From assembly GCA_965205545.1 (NCBI GenBank), contig OZ242170.1, positions 2,852,001-2,916,000 of the forward strand: a stretch of 64,000 bases of DNA. The letters run 5' to 3'. This document shows positions 9,253-18,037 of this stretch, piece after piece. How positions within the stretch are numbered: position 1 is the stretch's first letter; every line of letters starts with the position of its first letter. The notes beneath the pieces were generated by a model, which was not told the origin of the DNA, made no database searches, and saw nothing but the letters and a program-made list of their open reading frames with translations. The position numbers and the translations under genes were made by a program. The stretch comes from Bin55 sp965205545 (GTDB taxonomy: Bacteria; Pseudomonadota; Gammaproteobacteria; Pseudomonadales; Azotimanducaceae).

Positions 9253-10238
9253 GCAGACCTCTTGTCGAAATCAACGAATTAACCAAGCACTTTCGCATTG
9301 GTCGAGGACAGCTCGTACATGCGGTCGATTCTGTCTCCATAGACATTGAAGAGCGCGAAATAGTTGGTTTGGTTGGAGAGAGTGGTTCTGGCAAGTCAAC
9401 GCTCGGGAAGGCCGTTATTGGACTGCACTCCAAGACGTCGGGCACCGTCACCTTTGACGGTGAGCTACTTCCTCAAAGCTATGCCTCCAGCGACTTTCAA
9501 CAATACGCGAATCGGATGCAAATGATCTTTCAGGATCCCTATTCGTCGTTGAACCCTCGCATGACTGTGGGCGAGATAGTGGGTGAGGGATTGCGTCTCC
9601 ATACGGATCAGTCAAGCAGGGAGATTCGGGATTCAACGGCGGATTGGCTGGTTCGTGTCGGTCTGAATGCCGACCACATGGCCCGATACCCTCACGAATT
9701 TTCCGGCGGACAGCGGCAACGCATCGGGATTGCCCGCGCCTTGATACTCGAACCTGACTTCGTTGTCTGCGACGAGCCAATTTCGGCGTTGGACGTTTCT
9801 GTTCAGGCTCAAGTCGTCAACCTGCTAGGCGAACTGAAGGATTCGCTAGGGCTTACGTTGCTCTTCATCGCACACGACCTATCTATGGTCAGGTATGTTT
9901 CCGACCGTATCGCGGTCATGTATCTTGGTTCCGTAATTGAAATTGGGCCTGCGGACGAGGTTTTCTTCGATCCAAAGCATCCCTATACCCAAATGTTGAT
10001 TGAGTCGAACCCGGAACCAGACCCCAATCATGAGCGAGATCGAGTCTCAACACGCATTCAAGGCGAGATTCCCTCGCCTGTCAACATACCTCCTGGATGT
10101 CGATTTGCTGATCGGTGTCCGCACGTAATGGAATCATGCCGCATTGAGACACCAAATCTCATATCTGTGGATCAAGAGAGCCATGCTCGCCAAGTGGCCT
10201 GTTACTTGTACGAAGAGGAACCTGTGGAAGCCGCGTAG
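9249..10238 (+). CDS. oppF: Oligopeptide ABC transporter ATP-binding protein OppF
   Basis: Second ATPase of the importer: Walker A GESGSGKST, signature EFSGGQRQRIG, Walker B VVCDEPISALDV, then the oligopeptide-family C-terminal extension (GCRFADRCPHVMESC). The frame is open from 9195, but the GTG at 9249 is chosen because it overlaps the oppD stop in the common GTGA arrangement and starts right before the first beta-strand (SRPLVEINELTKHF), giving 329 residues. Last gene of the moxR-VWA-opp run. Confidence 0.92.
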   Translation: MSRPLVEINELTKHFRIGRGQLVHAVDSVSIDIEEREIVGLVGESGSGKSTLGKAVIGLHSKTSGTVTFDGELLPQSYASSDFQQYANRMQMIFQDPYSSLNPRMTVGEIVGEGLRLHTDQSSREIRDSTADWLVRVGLNADHMARYPHEFSGGQRQRIGIARALILEPDFVVCDEPISALDVSVQAQVVNLLGELKDSLGLTLLFIAHDLSMVRYVSDRIAVMYLGSVIEIGPADEVFFDPKHPYTQMLIESNPEPDPNHERDRVSTRIQGEIPSPVNIPPGCRFADRCPHVMESCRIETPNLISVDQESHARQVACYLYEEEPVEAA

Positions 10239-10327
10239 ACAATTCGATTGCTCTCAAATTCCTTCGTTGTTAGATGACGATAGCGACCTAGATTTACTCT
10301 GCTTCGAAAGGTCATAAAAATTATTAT

Positions 10328-10356
10328 TTGTCAACTACTTGTTAGTTCCTTATAAT
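10328..10356 (+). promoter_or_regulatory. Sigma70-type promoter of the TonB receptor gene
   Basis: TTGTCA at 10328-10333 and TATAAT at 10351-10356 are separated by exactly 17 bases. The -10 is a perfect consensus, the -35 matches five of six, and the region upstream is A/T-rich. Transcription would start near 10363, leaving a leader of about 45 bases before the ATG at 10408. The receptor is therefore probably transcribed apart from the opp genes. Confidence 0.7.
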
Positions 10357-10407
10357 TGCGCCGACAATCCAGTCACCCAATAAATATGTAGCCAAGAGGA
10401 ACTTTGT

Positions 10408-12969
10408 ATGAACAAAGTGCGTACTTTCATACTTGCGGCGACTACGCCGTGGCTCCTAATGTGGGGCGCAGCTTCCGCACAACAGGAAACAGCGGGCACT
10501 CAGACGGCCTCCGCGGCCGGCGATGAAATCGAGGAGATCATCGTTGTCGGTTCCCGGCGACTAGACCGGTCAGCCGCGGATTCGCCCGTCCCAGTTGACG
10601 TCGTGTCAGGTGAAGACCTGCTCAGCTACGGTGCCAACGATATGGATGAGTTGCTGTCGGCGTTTGTCCCCTCCTACAACGTGGGGATAGAACCCATTAG
10701 TGACGCGGCGACGTTCATTCGACCAGCAATGCTTCGTTCGTTGGCTCCCGACGCAACGCTCCTGCTGGTCAACGGAAAGCGAAGGCACCGCGCAGCAGTG
10801 ATTGCACTTCTGGGATCAGGCGCGGCCGGTGGCTCACAAGCACCAGATCTCTCTGCAATACCTGCAATCGCCCTTGAGCGAATTGAAGTGTTGAGAGATG
10901 GAGCGTCCGCACAATACGGCTCGGACGCCATCGCGGGAATCATAAACCTCGTTCTCAAGAACGACTCGAGCGGAATCATTGTCGACGCAAAGATGGGTCA
11001 GCACTACGAAGGGGACGGGGGGCAACTGTCCGTCGCTGCAAACATCGGTCTGCCCATGTCGGATTTGGGATTTGCAAACTTCAGCTTTGAATGGAAGGAG
11101 AACGGGGCAACCAGTCGAAGTACGCAACGAGGCGATGCACAGGCATTGATCAACGCGGGTAACACACACGTACGACAACCAGCAGCACAGATTTGGGGAT
11201 CACCCGACGTTTACGATGATTTCAAGTTTTTCGGCAATTTCGGTTTAGAGATTACTGACAATTCTGAGGCCTATGCCTTTGGAAACTGGTCCGAACGTGA
11301 GGTTGTGGGCGGCTTCTACTACAGAAATCCACATACGCGAAACGGTGTATTTCGAGGTCCGGTCGTTGATGGTGTCCCAACTGTCAAAGTAGCTGATTTG
11401 ACTGGCGACATGTCAGGCAACTGTCCGGTTGTCCCGATCGTTAACGATGTTCCTGATGCGGCAGTTCTTTCTAGTCTGCGATCCAATCCCAATTGCTATT
11501 CGCTAATCGAGAAGTTCCCCGGTGGGTTCACACCCAACTTTGGCGGTCAAATCGCGGATCTGAGCATCGCGGGAGGGGTACGTGGCTATCTCGAAAACGG
11601 ATGGTATTACGACTTCAGCGCCAGCGTTGGACGTAGTTATGCACTGTTCTACATTTACAACACGATAAATCCACAACTACTGACGCTGCGGAACGATATT
11701 CCAACCCACTACGAGTCTGGTGCCTACACAGAGACCGACCGTGTGTTCAATTTTGGCATGTCCAAGCAGCGAATGCTGGACAACGGAATTCCGCTCAATA
11801 TTGCGTGGGGCTTGGAAGTCCGTACCGAGATGTTTCGGATAACCAATGGTGAACCCAATTCCTTTTACATCAATCCCAGTCTTGCCGCGCAGGGCTTCGG
11901 AGTGGGCGCGAACGGTTTCCCAGGTTTTCCTCCTACAGATGCAGGAATCAATTCCGTTGACTCTCAAGCAGCTTATATTGATTTGGAGTCGGACGTCTCT
12001 GACGAGTTGCTGCTGGGCGGCGCGTTGCGATTCGAACGCTATCCCGACTACGGCAACACGTTGGATGGCAAGGTAGCAATGCGTTACCAGATTAACTATG
12101 ACACAGCTGTACGGGGAGCAGTTAGCACGGGATTTCGAGTGCCGACCGCAGGTCAAGCAAACTTGCGGAACGTTACGACGGAGTTCAATATGGGAGCATT
12201 AGCGGACATCGCAACGTTGCCGCCGACGAACCCCATCGCTCAGCAAAAGGGCGCACAAGCCCTCACCCCTGAAAAATCCGTGAACTTCACCATTGGTGTC
12301 GTTTCTTCCGTAAACGACTTGGACGTTACAGTTGACTACTACAACATTGAAGTTGAAGATCGCATCGCGTTTACGAGTCGATTTAACCTTACGGAAGCGG
12401 ACATCACAGCGCTGTTGGCGGCTGGTGTAGCGGATGCAACGAGCTTTTCGAGCGTACGCTTCTTCTCCAATCAGCAGACGCTACGATCCTCTGGCATCGA
12501 CGTGGTTGCGACATACCCATTCGAAGTGGGTGGCGGCAATTCAACCCTCACCGTGGCAGCCAACTTCGGGGATGTAGAGCTTGAAGAATTCGATCCCGAT
12601 TTCACTTCCGAAAACCGAAGAAAGCAAATCGAAGATGGCCAACCGGATATGAAAATATCTGCTACGTGGAATCATGTACAAGGGCCTTGGACTGCCGTGT
12701 TGAGGCTTCGTCTCTTCGGCGAGCACTACGATGCTCCCACAAATGACGGCTCGGTTGCCTACTACCCCGATCCTGGAATGTTGTTCGATGCGGAACTACA
12801 GTACAAAGTCGACGACAATTTCACAGTAACCGGTGGGCTGCAGAACCTAACTGACGTCTATCCCTCCGAGAATCCTGCAGGGGAAGTGGCTGGATTGCTC
12901 TATGCCGAGCAATCGCCCTATGGATTCAATGGTGGCTACTACTACGCACGGGTTACATGGCGTAGATAA
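10408..12969 (+). CDS. TonB-dependent outer-membrane receptor
   Basis: 853-residue receptor. A signal peptide ends near residue 24 (GAASA/QQ). A TonB box-like segment EIEEIIVVGSRR follows, then a plug domain (SPVPVDVVSGEDL, IEVLRDGASAQYGSDAIAGIINLVLK) and a 22-strand barrel with ligand-gated signatures (AVSTGFRVPTAGQANLRN) ending in YYYARVTWRR. A promoter of its own sits upstream, with GAGGAA as ribosome-binding site. The neighbouring opp operon suggests peptides or small organic chelates as ligand, but ligand identity cannot be read from the sequence; no Fur-box-like repeat was seen upstream. Confidence 0.93.
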   Translation: MNKVRTFILAATTPWLLMWGAASAQQETAGTQTASAAGDEIEEIIVVGSRRLDRSAADSPVPVDVVSGEDLLSYGANDMDELLSAFVPSYNVGIEPISDAATFIRPAMLRSLAPDATLLLVNGKRRHRAAVIALLGSGAAGGSQAPDLSAIPAIALERIEVLRDGASAQYGSDAIAGIINLVLKNDSSGIIVDAKMGQHYEGDGGQLSVAANIGLPMSDLGFANFSFEWKENGATSRSTQRGDAQALINAGNTHVRQPAAQIWGSPDVYDDFKFFGNFGLEITDNSEAYAFGNWSEREVVGGFYYRNPHTRNGVFRGPVVDGVPTVKVADLTGDMSGNCPVVPIVNDVPDAAVLSSLRSNPNCYSLIEKFPGGFTPNFGGQIADLSIAGGVRGYLENGWYYDFSASVGRSYALFYIYNTINPQLLTLRNDIPTHYESGAYTETDRVFNFGMSKQRMLDNGIPLNIAWGLEVRTEMFRITNGEPNSFYINPSLAAQGFGVGANGFPGFPPTDAGINSVDSQAAYIDLESDVSDELLLGGALRFERYPDYGNTLDGKVAMRYQINYDTAVRGAVSTGFRVPTAGQANLRNVTTEFNMGALADIATLPPTNPIAQQKGAQALTPEKSVNFTIGVVSSVNDLDVTVDYYNIEVEDRIAFTSRFNLTEADITALLAAGVADATSFSSVRFFSNQQTLRSSGIDVVATYPFEVGGGNSTLTVAANFGDVELEEFDPDFTSENRRKQIEDGQPDMKISATWNHVQGPWTAVLRLRLFGEHYDAPTNDGSVAYYPDPGMLFDAELQYKVDDNFTVTGGLQNLTDVYPSENPAGEVAGLLYAEQSPYGFNGGYYYARVTWRR

Positions 12970-12981
12970 TCTAGATCTTTT

Positions 12982-13016
12982 CGTTGTCCCGGGACCTATC
13001 TAGGCTCGGGACAACG
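12982..13016. terminator. Strong hairpin after the TonB receptor gene
   Basis: A perfect 10-bp inverted repeat (CGTTGTCCCG / CGGGACAACG) brackets a 15-base loop that itself contains CCTA..TAGG, so the stem can extend. It starts 12 bases after the receptor stop codon. It lacks a T-run on the 3' side, so it is either a Rho-assisted terminator or a transcript-end stabiliser. Position and strength, not a full Rho-independent signature, support the call. Confidence 0.5.
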
Positions 13017-13102
13017 GAATCCCATCAATTTCCCAGTCTGGAACGAGATCGGTTGCCCCGTGGGCGGCTGATCCGTTTTGGTTTTAGAGAGGAGCACAAA
13101 AG

Positions 13103-13384
13103 ATGATTGCATTGTTGGCAAAACTGAAGGTTGCGGAAGGCAAGGAAGCCGAGTTCGAGCAGATTATGACGGGATTGATCGAACAAGTGCGATCAAACGA
13201 GCCTGGGAATCGTCTGTACACGTTGGTCAAGAACGATTCGGATTATATGGTCATGGAAATATATGACAACCAAGAAGCACTTGCCGCCCACGGCCAAAGT
13301 GAACACTTCAGAGCGGCGGGACCCAAGTTTGCAGGGGTCATGGCGGGACCTCCCGAACTTACGCAGTTTGAGGTAGTGGCTTAG
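13103..13384 (+). CDS. ABM-domain monooxygenase-like protein (YgiN family)
   Basis: Small 93-residue ferredoxin-like fold protein of the antibiotic biosynthesis monooxygenase superfamily: starts MIALLAKLKVAEGKEAEFE, with YTLVKNDSDYMVMEIYDNQEAL in the middle and the helix HGQSEHFRAAG. A clear ribosome-binding site (GAGAGGAG) lies about 10 bases before the ATG. Members act as quinol monooxygenases, dehydratases or haem-degrading enzymes; the residues seen do not decide between them. It lies between the TonB receptor and the convergent PhoD-like gene. Confidence 0.82.
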   Translation: MIALLAKLKVAEGKEAEFEQIMTGLIEQVRSNEPGNRLYTLVKNDSDYMVMEIYDNQEALAAHGQSEHFRAAGPKFAGVMAGPPELTQFEVVA

Positions 13385-13429
13385 CTACACCACTTCGTCG
13401 TCGCAATTCAGGCGGTGCATGGGTTCAAC

Positions 13430-14521
13430 TTACTCGTTCAACTGAATCGTAACCGAACGCAACACCGTGCCCTCCTGGTCGCGGAGTTCAATGGCAACTT
13501 CGGAATTTGGCAAGTCGATTTTGGCGAGACCAAAGTTGTTGACTCGTACGTTATCGCCGATTCTCAAGCTGTTGAGTTCACCTTCTCCAAACCCCGATGA
13601 CGAGGACAATGAACTGGACGTGATGTCGTAGAGGTCGTTGTCCAAAACGGACGTTTGTGCGGGTAATCGCGAAACTTCCCCCAAGTGCCGGTCGCCGCTC
13701 AATATGATTGTAGGCGCACTGGCGTTGTCAATTGCCTCTAATAGTCTTTGCCTCTCAAGTGGCATGGCACCCCACCGTTCGAAGCAATGCTCGTTGGCTA
13801 GCACCTGAATTCCAGACACGAGTAGATGCAGGTCAGCTTCGGCACTCAAACGATCCTCTAGCCACTGCCACTGCTCTTTGCCCAACATGGTCGCTTCAGG
13901 ATCGTCAGTTGGGACTATATTCTTGAACGGGCACTGCTCAGTGGGCGGACCTAATTCAATCGCCGAGCGAAAGTAGCGCGAGTCCGTCAAGATGATTTGT
14001 ATTTTGCCGTGCTCGGACTCAATCCAACCGGTTCCATACACCCCAGGGGTCTTGTATCGATCACTATCGGGATCGACTGACCAAAAATCGAGAAACGCTT
14101 GTTGCGATGCTTCTCGGAGTTCAAACTCGCGCCCGCCGTCATTCGCGCCGTAGTCATTGTCGTCCCAGATTGCGTGGAATTCAGTTATCTCGCGGAGTCG
14201 CTTGAATCCATTGCTGTTGGCCAGTCGCTGATAGTCGGGTTCGAAGCCCTTTGGGGTGCCGCTGGCAAGAACGTCTACTTTATCCAAGTAGACGTTGTCG
14301 CCCATGAAAATCATGGCGTCGGGACCTGTCTCCACAATGGCATCCCAAATGGGATGCTCCGGAAACTCGTCGTCGGCACACGAGCCGAACGCAATTGTTG
14401 TCCCGTGCTGCTCTGCGTCCGCAATGGTGTCCAGAGCAATCATAGCCGTGAGCAATGCGGCAATTGTGACTAGCCGACACATCGCAGTTCGAATGCTCTG
14501 AAAGCGGTCAAGCCTGAACAT
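13430..14521 (-). CDS. PhoD-like metallophosphatase, exported
   Basis: Alkaline phosphatase D-type metallophosphatase. Core motifs are FGSCAD, FMGDNVYLD, WDDNDYGANDGG, LTDSRYFR and LSGDRHLGE, supplying the Asp/Asn/His metal ligands. The ATG at 14521 gives a protein whose N-terminus (CRLVTIAALLTAMIALDTIADA) is a signal peptide; the ATG at 14482 is an alternative start right at the signal peptide. The frame stays open upstream to 14659, but that part lies inside cobT and is unlikely to be translated. It overlaps the cobT stop by 14 bases, so the two are probably coupled. Probable periplasmic phosphodiesterase or phosphomonoesterase. Confidence 0.85.
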   Translation of the reverse strand: MFRLDRFQSIRTAMCRLVTIAALLTAMIALDTIADAEQHGTTIAFGSCADDEFPEHPIWDAIVETGPDAMIFMGDNVYLDKVDVLASGTPKGFEPDYQRLANSNGFKRLREITEFHAIWDDNDYGANDGGREFELREASQQAFLDFWSVDPDSDRYKTPGVYGTGWIESEHGKIQIILTDSRYFRSAIELGPPTEQCPFKNIVPTDDPEATMLGKEQWQWLEDRLSAEADLHLLVSGIQVLANEHCFERWGAMPLERQRLLEAIDNASAPTIILSGDRHLGEVSRLPAQTSVLDNDLYDITSSSLSSSSGFGEGELNSLRIGDNVRVNNFGLAKIDLPNSEVAIELRDQEGTVLRSVTIQLNE

Positions 14522-16322
14522 CAAACAGTGCCGCCAACTGATCGGTGATTGCGCCACCAAGTTGTTCTGCGTCTGTGATGGTGACCGCTCTGCTGTAGTG
14601 GTTGGTAACGTCGTGTCCAATTCCAATTGCGATGAGTTCAACCAGCGAATGTTTTTCAATCATCTCTATTGCGTATTTCAGATGTTGCTCCAAATAGTTG
14701 CTGGGATTGACCAGTAACGTCGAATTGTCGACTGGCAATCCGTCCGAAATCACCATCAAAACCTTGCGCTGTTCGTTGCGACCGACGAGTCGGTTGTGCG
14801 CCCAGATCAAAGCCTCACCGTCGATGTTTTCCTTGAGCATCTCCTCTCGCATCATTAGACCGAGGTGTCGTCGGCATCGACGCCATGGGACGTCAGCATC
14901 CTTGTAGACAATGTGCCGCAAGTCGTTCAGCCTACCAGGGTTAGCCGGTTTTCCCGCGTTGATCCACTCTTCGCGAGATTGCCCCCCACGCCAAGCGCTT
15001 GTAGTGAAGCCGAGAATTTCGACCCGCACGGCACACCGTTCTAATGTTCGTCCAAGGATGTCCCCACACATTGCCGCGATGGCAATTGACCTTCCTCGCA
15101 TCGAACCGGAACTGTCGATAAGCATTGTTACCACCGTATCGCGAAATTCCAGTTCCTTTTCCTGCTTGAAAGCAAGGGGATGCATTGGGTTGACTATTAC
15201 CTGCTCTAGTCGCGATGAATCTAGCATGCCTTCGTCAAGATCAAATTCCCACGTGCGATTCTGAATCGCCATCAATCGGCGTTGCAGGCGAATTGCGAGT
15301 TTTGCGGTGGCGTGTTTCAATGGCAAAAGCTGTCGGTCGAGCACGTCTCGCAGTCGTGCTAGCTCCTCTGCGTCGCAAAGTTCCTCTGCGTTTACAACTT
15401 CATCAAATTCCGTAGTAAATGGCTTGTAGTCGACATTTACTTTGATGTTGCCAGCGTCGTCGACGTTTGCAAGTAGCGAGTCTTCAACTTCAGCGTCGCT
15501 GCCCAGTTCAGAGGTGTCCATGTCGGCATCCATTTCGACAGTTGTGGTTTCCCCTTGAGAGTCCTCATCCCCCTCAAAGTCGTCGTCGAGAACTACATCC
15601 TCCGCCGAATAGTCAGGTTCACCTTCGTCCTCGGTGCTGGATTGGGACTCTTGCTCGTTTTCCATGAACTCGGGTTGGTCGTCATATTCAGGAATAAGTC
15701 CAAGATCCAGAAGAATCTCTCTGCAACGAGAGGAAAACACCTGCTGGTCTTGAATGCAATCCTCAAGTCTAGCGATATCTTTTCCCGCTTGCTCTTGCAC
15801 GTACTCTCGCCAGAACTGCGCAACGTTTTCTGCCGCCGGCGGCAATTTGCGTCCCGTCAATTGCTGGCGGACAATCAGTCCAACGGCCACCCCCAGTGGA
15901 GCCTCGGTTTCTGCCGTGATGCGGTCAAACAGGGATTGTTTGCAGATTGCTTCCAGAGAGGCGTCCAAGTTCTTTGCGACGCCTTCCATTCGCAACGAAC
16001 CGAGAGATGCTACTCGTGCGTCTTCAACCCATTGAAATAGCTCCTGTGCTGGTCCGGTGGTAGGGCAGGTCTTGCGGTAGATCGATTCGTCGTGATATCG
16101 AAGTTTCAATGCCATCTCATCGCCGATTCCGCGAACCACGTTCAAATCTTCATCGGAACATCCGATGTCGGGAGTTGGTACGCGGACGGAGTTTCCTTGC
16201 AAGGAGGGAGTTCCCTTGCTGAAACTGACTTCAAGTTCGTCGTTTTCTGCGATGGCCCGAATCGTGGCGGACATTGCACGCTTGAAGGGCTCAAGCGGAT
16301 TTTCGGAATGCTCTTCCGGCAT
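14508..16322 (-). CDS. cobT: CobT-like cobaltochelatase VWA subunit
   Basis: 604-residue CobT-type protein: N-terminal helical region starting NPLEPFKRAMSATIRAIA, a long acidic linker at roughly residues 225-290 (Asp/Glu-rich), and a C-terminal VWA domain with MIDAS DSSGS at 403-407. It follows cobS after 11 bases in the usual cobS-cobT order. In aerobic cobalamin synthesis CobS and CobT drive cobalt insertion by CobN. No cobN or other cobalamin gene is in the window, so the pair may serve another metal-insertion or remodelling job. The C-terminal end overlaps the PhoD-like gene. Confidence 0.88.
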   Translation of the reverse strand: MPEEHSENPLEPFKRAMSATIRAIAENDELEVSFSKGTPSLQGNSVRVPTPDIGCSDEDLNVVRGIGDEMALKLRYHDESIYRKTCPTTGPAQELFQWVEDARVASLGSLRMEGVAKNLDASLEAICKQSLFDRITAETEAPLGVAVGLIVRQQLTGRKLPPAAENVAQFWREYVQEQAGKDIARLEDCIQDQQVFSSRCREILLDLGLIPEYDDQPEFMENEQESQSSTEDEGEPDYSAEDVVLDDDFEGDEDSQGETTTVEMDADMDTSELGSDAEVEDSLLANVDDAGNIKVNVDYKPFTTEFDEVVNAEELCDAEELARLRDVLDRQLLPLKHATAKLAIRLQRRLMAIQNRTWEFDLDEGMLDSSRLEQVIVNPMHPLAFKQEKELEFRDTVVTMLIDSSGSMRGRSIAIAAMCGDILGRTLERCAVRVEILGFTTSAWRGGQSREEWINAGKPANPGRLNDLRHIVYKDADVPWRRCRRHLGLMMREEMLKENIDGEALIWAHNRLVGRNEQRKVLMVISDGLPVDNSTLLVNPSNYLEQHLKYAIEMIEKHSLVELIAIGIGHDVTNHYSRAVTITDAEQLGGAITDQLAALFDVQA

Positions 16323-16333
16323 AAGGTAGCGGA

Positions 16334-17392
16334 CTAGGACCTAACAGTGAGTTGAGATGTCGCATCACCGAGATCGTCCCCCATGCATCTTTGATAGTAC
16401 TCTGCGATGATCGGCCTTTCTAGTTCGTCGCACTTGTTGAGAAAAGTTACACGAAATCCAAATCCAATGTCGTTGAATATTTCGGCATTCTCGGCCCAAG
16501 TCAATACGGTTCGAGGAGACATTACGACAGAGACGTCGCCGTTGACAAAGCCCTTGCGGGTCAAATCGGCAACGCTAACCATGTTCGCGATGGTTTTGCG
16601 CCCTTCATCGCGATTCTGCCAAGACTTCGCCTTGCCATACACAATGTCCACTTCAACATCATGGGGCAAGTAGTTCAAGGTAGCTACAACATTCCAGCGA
16701 TCCATCTGTCCGTGGTTGATTTGCTGAGTTCCGTGGTACATGCCCGTGGTGTCGCCAAGTCCCACCGTATTTGTCGTGGAGAAGAGACGGAACCATGGGT
16801 GAGGCGTAATAACTCGATTTTGGTCAAGCAGAGTGAGCTTTCCCTCGACTTCAAGCACGCGCTGGATTACAAACATTACATCGGGGCGACCGGCGTCATA
16901 TTCGTCGAACACTATGCAGGTAGGATGCTGAAGTGCCCACGGGAGTATTCCTTCCTTGAACGCGGTCACTTGCTTGCCATCCTCTATAACAATTGCATCT
17001 TTTCCGACTAAATCAATGCGGCTAATGTGGCTGTCTAGATTTACGCGCACACAGGGCCAATTGAGTCGTGCGGCGACCTGCTCTATGTGAGTGGACTTTC
17101 CTGTGCCGTGGTATCCCTGAATCATTACGCGACGATTGTGGGCAAATCCCGCAAGAATGGCGAGGGTTGTATGGGGATCGAATCGGTAACCGTCATCGAA
17201 TAACGGTACATAGTCCGTGCGTTTGCTAAACGCTGGGACATTTAGCGGGTGTTCAAGATTGAAGAGTTCTTGAGCGTCGACGGTTGTATCCGGTACCATG
17301 TCGGGACTTAGGCCGGATTCGTGCCCGTCAACTGAAATCTTATTGGTGTGTATGCCCACTAGTTTGTCCCGACGGATATTGAGGATGACCAC
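16334..17392 (-). CDS. cobS: CobS-like cobaltochelatase AAA+ subunit
   Basis: AAA+ ATPase of the CobS type, 352 residues: NVPAFSKRTDYVPLFDDGYRF is the CobS N-terminal signature, Walker A GYHGTGKST at 93-101, Walker B CIVFDEYD at 159-166, and FSTTNTVGLGDTTG is the typical sensor region. The start is GTG at 17392; a later Met at residue 32 is possible. It is first in a minus-strand run cobS-cobT-phoD-like and divergent from the histidine phosphatase gene 90 bases away. Its partner is the CobT protein. Confidence 0.9.
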   Translation of the reverse strand: MVILNIRRDKLVGIHTNKISVDGHESGLSPDMVPDTTVDAQELFNLEHPLNVPAFSKRTDYVPLFDDGYRFDPHTTLAILAGFAHNRRVMIQGYHGTGKSTHIEQVAARLNWPCVRVNLDSHISRIDLVGKDAIVIEDGKQVTAFKEGILPWALQHPTCIVFDEYDAGRPDVMFVIQRVLEVEGKLTLLDQNRVITPHPWFRLFSTTNTVGLGDTTGMYHGTQQINHGQMDRWNVVATLNYLPHDVEVDIVYGKAKSWQNRDEGRKTIANMVSVADLTRKGFVNGDVSVVMSPRTVLTWAENAEIFNDIGFGFRVTFLNKCDELERPIIAEYYQRCMGDDLGDATSQLTVRS

Positions 17393-17482
17393 TTGAATTG
17401 CGTGCTAATTTTACGAATGCTCCCTTTGTGCGAGTTGAATCGTAGAAATCCCAGATAGACCAACACGGGACTTCAAAGAAGG

Positions 17483-18034
17483 GTGCCTCTTCTATACATA
17501 GTGCGACACGGCGAGGCCGCAGCAACATTCGCCCAACATCGCGACCCAGGTCTGAGCGAGCTGGGACAAATTCAGGCAAAGCACTCAGCTGAAGTCCTCA
17601 GTCGCATTGCTCCAGTGCCGATATTGACAAGCCCACTGGCTAGAGCACAGGAGACGGCGCAACCGCTGGCCGACTTGTGGGGCGTCACACCACAAATTGA
17701 CGACCGGTTCGCCGAAGTCCCATCTCCTCCCTCGCTTGGTCTGGACGAACGTGCCGAGTGGTTGGGCGAAGCAATGAATGGAAAGTGGATGGATTTGCCG
17801 GACGAATTGTTGGGCTGGCGAAAAAAGATGGTTGAGGCTGCACTGGATTTTTCAGCCGATCGTGTGATTTTTTCTCACTTTGTCGCCATAAACGTTCTGG
17901 TGGGAGCGGCTCTTGGATCTACTGAGCTCATTGTTTTTCGGCCTGACAACGCATCCATTACGCAATTGAACAATGCGGACAACCGGCTGCTGCTAGTCGC
18001 TCAGGGCTCCGAAGCGCAAACCAAAATCAATTAG
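17483..18034 (+). CDS. Histidine phosphatase family protein (phosphoglycerate mutase-like)
   Basis: 183 residues. The catalytic R-H-G triplet is at residues 8-10 (IVRHGEA), and the second-half motifs TSPLARAQETAQ and VIFSHFVAIN supply the other phosphate-pocket Arg and His. The GTG start sits directly at the first beta-strand. AAGAAGG lies immediately before it, unusually close, so initiation may be weak. It is divergent from cobS, and CobC-type phosphatases belong to this superfamily, but nothing specific assigns it to cobalamin. It converges on holA with 3 bases between the stops. Confidence 0.85.
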   Translation: MPLLYIVRHGEAAATFAQHRDPGLSELGQIQAKHSAEVLSRIAPVPILTSPLARAQETAQPLADLWGVTPQIDDRFAEVPSPPSLGLDERAEWLGEAMNGKWMDLPDELLGWRKKMVEAALDFSADRVIFSHFVAINVLVGAALGSTELIVFRPDNASITQLNNADNRLLLVAQGSEAQTKIN

Positions 18035-18037
18035 ATT

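Noticed and set aside
10239..10327. Fur box near the TonB receptor promoter
   Set aside because: No GATAATGAT-type repeat is seen; the region is A/T-rich without dyad symmetry.
14522..14659. N-terminal extension of the PhoD-like protein
   Set aside because: It runs antiparallel-free inside cobT in another frame and lies before the signal peptide; a start at 14521 or 14482 fits better.
15555..16040. 161-residue plus-strand frame
   Set aside because: Antisense to cobT, whose VWA and N-terminal motifs are convincing.
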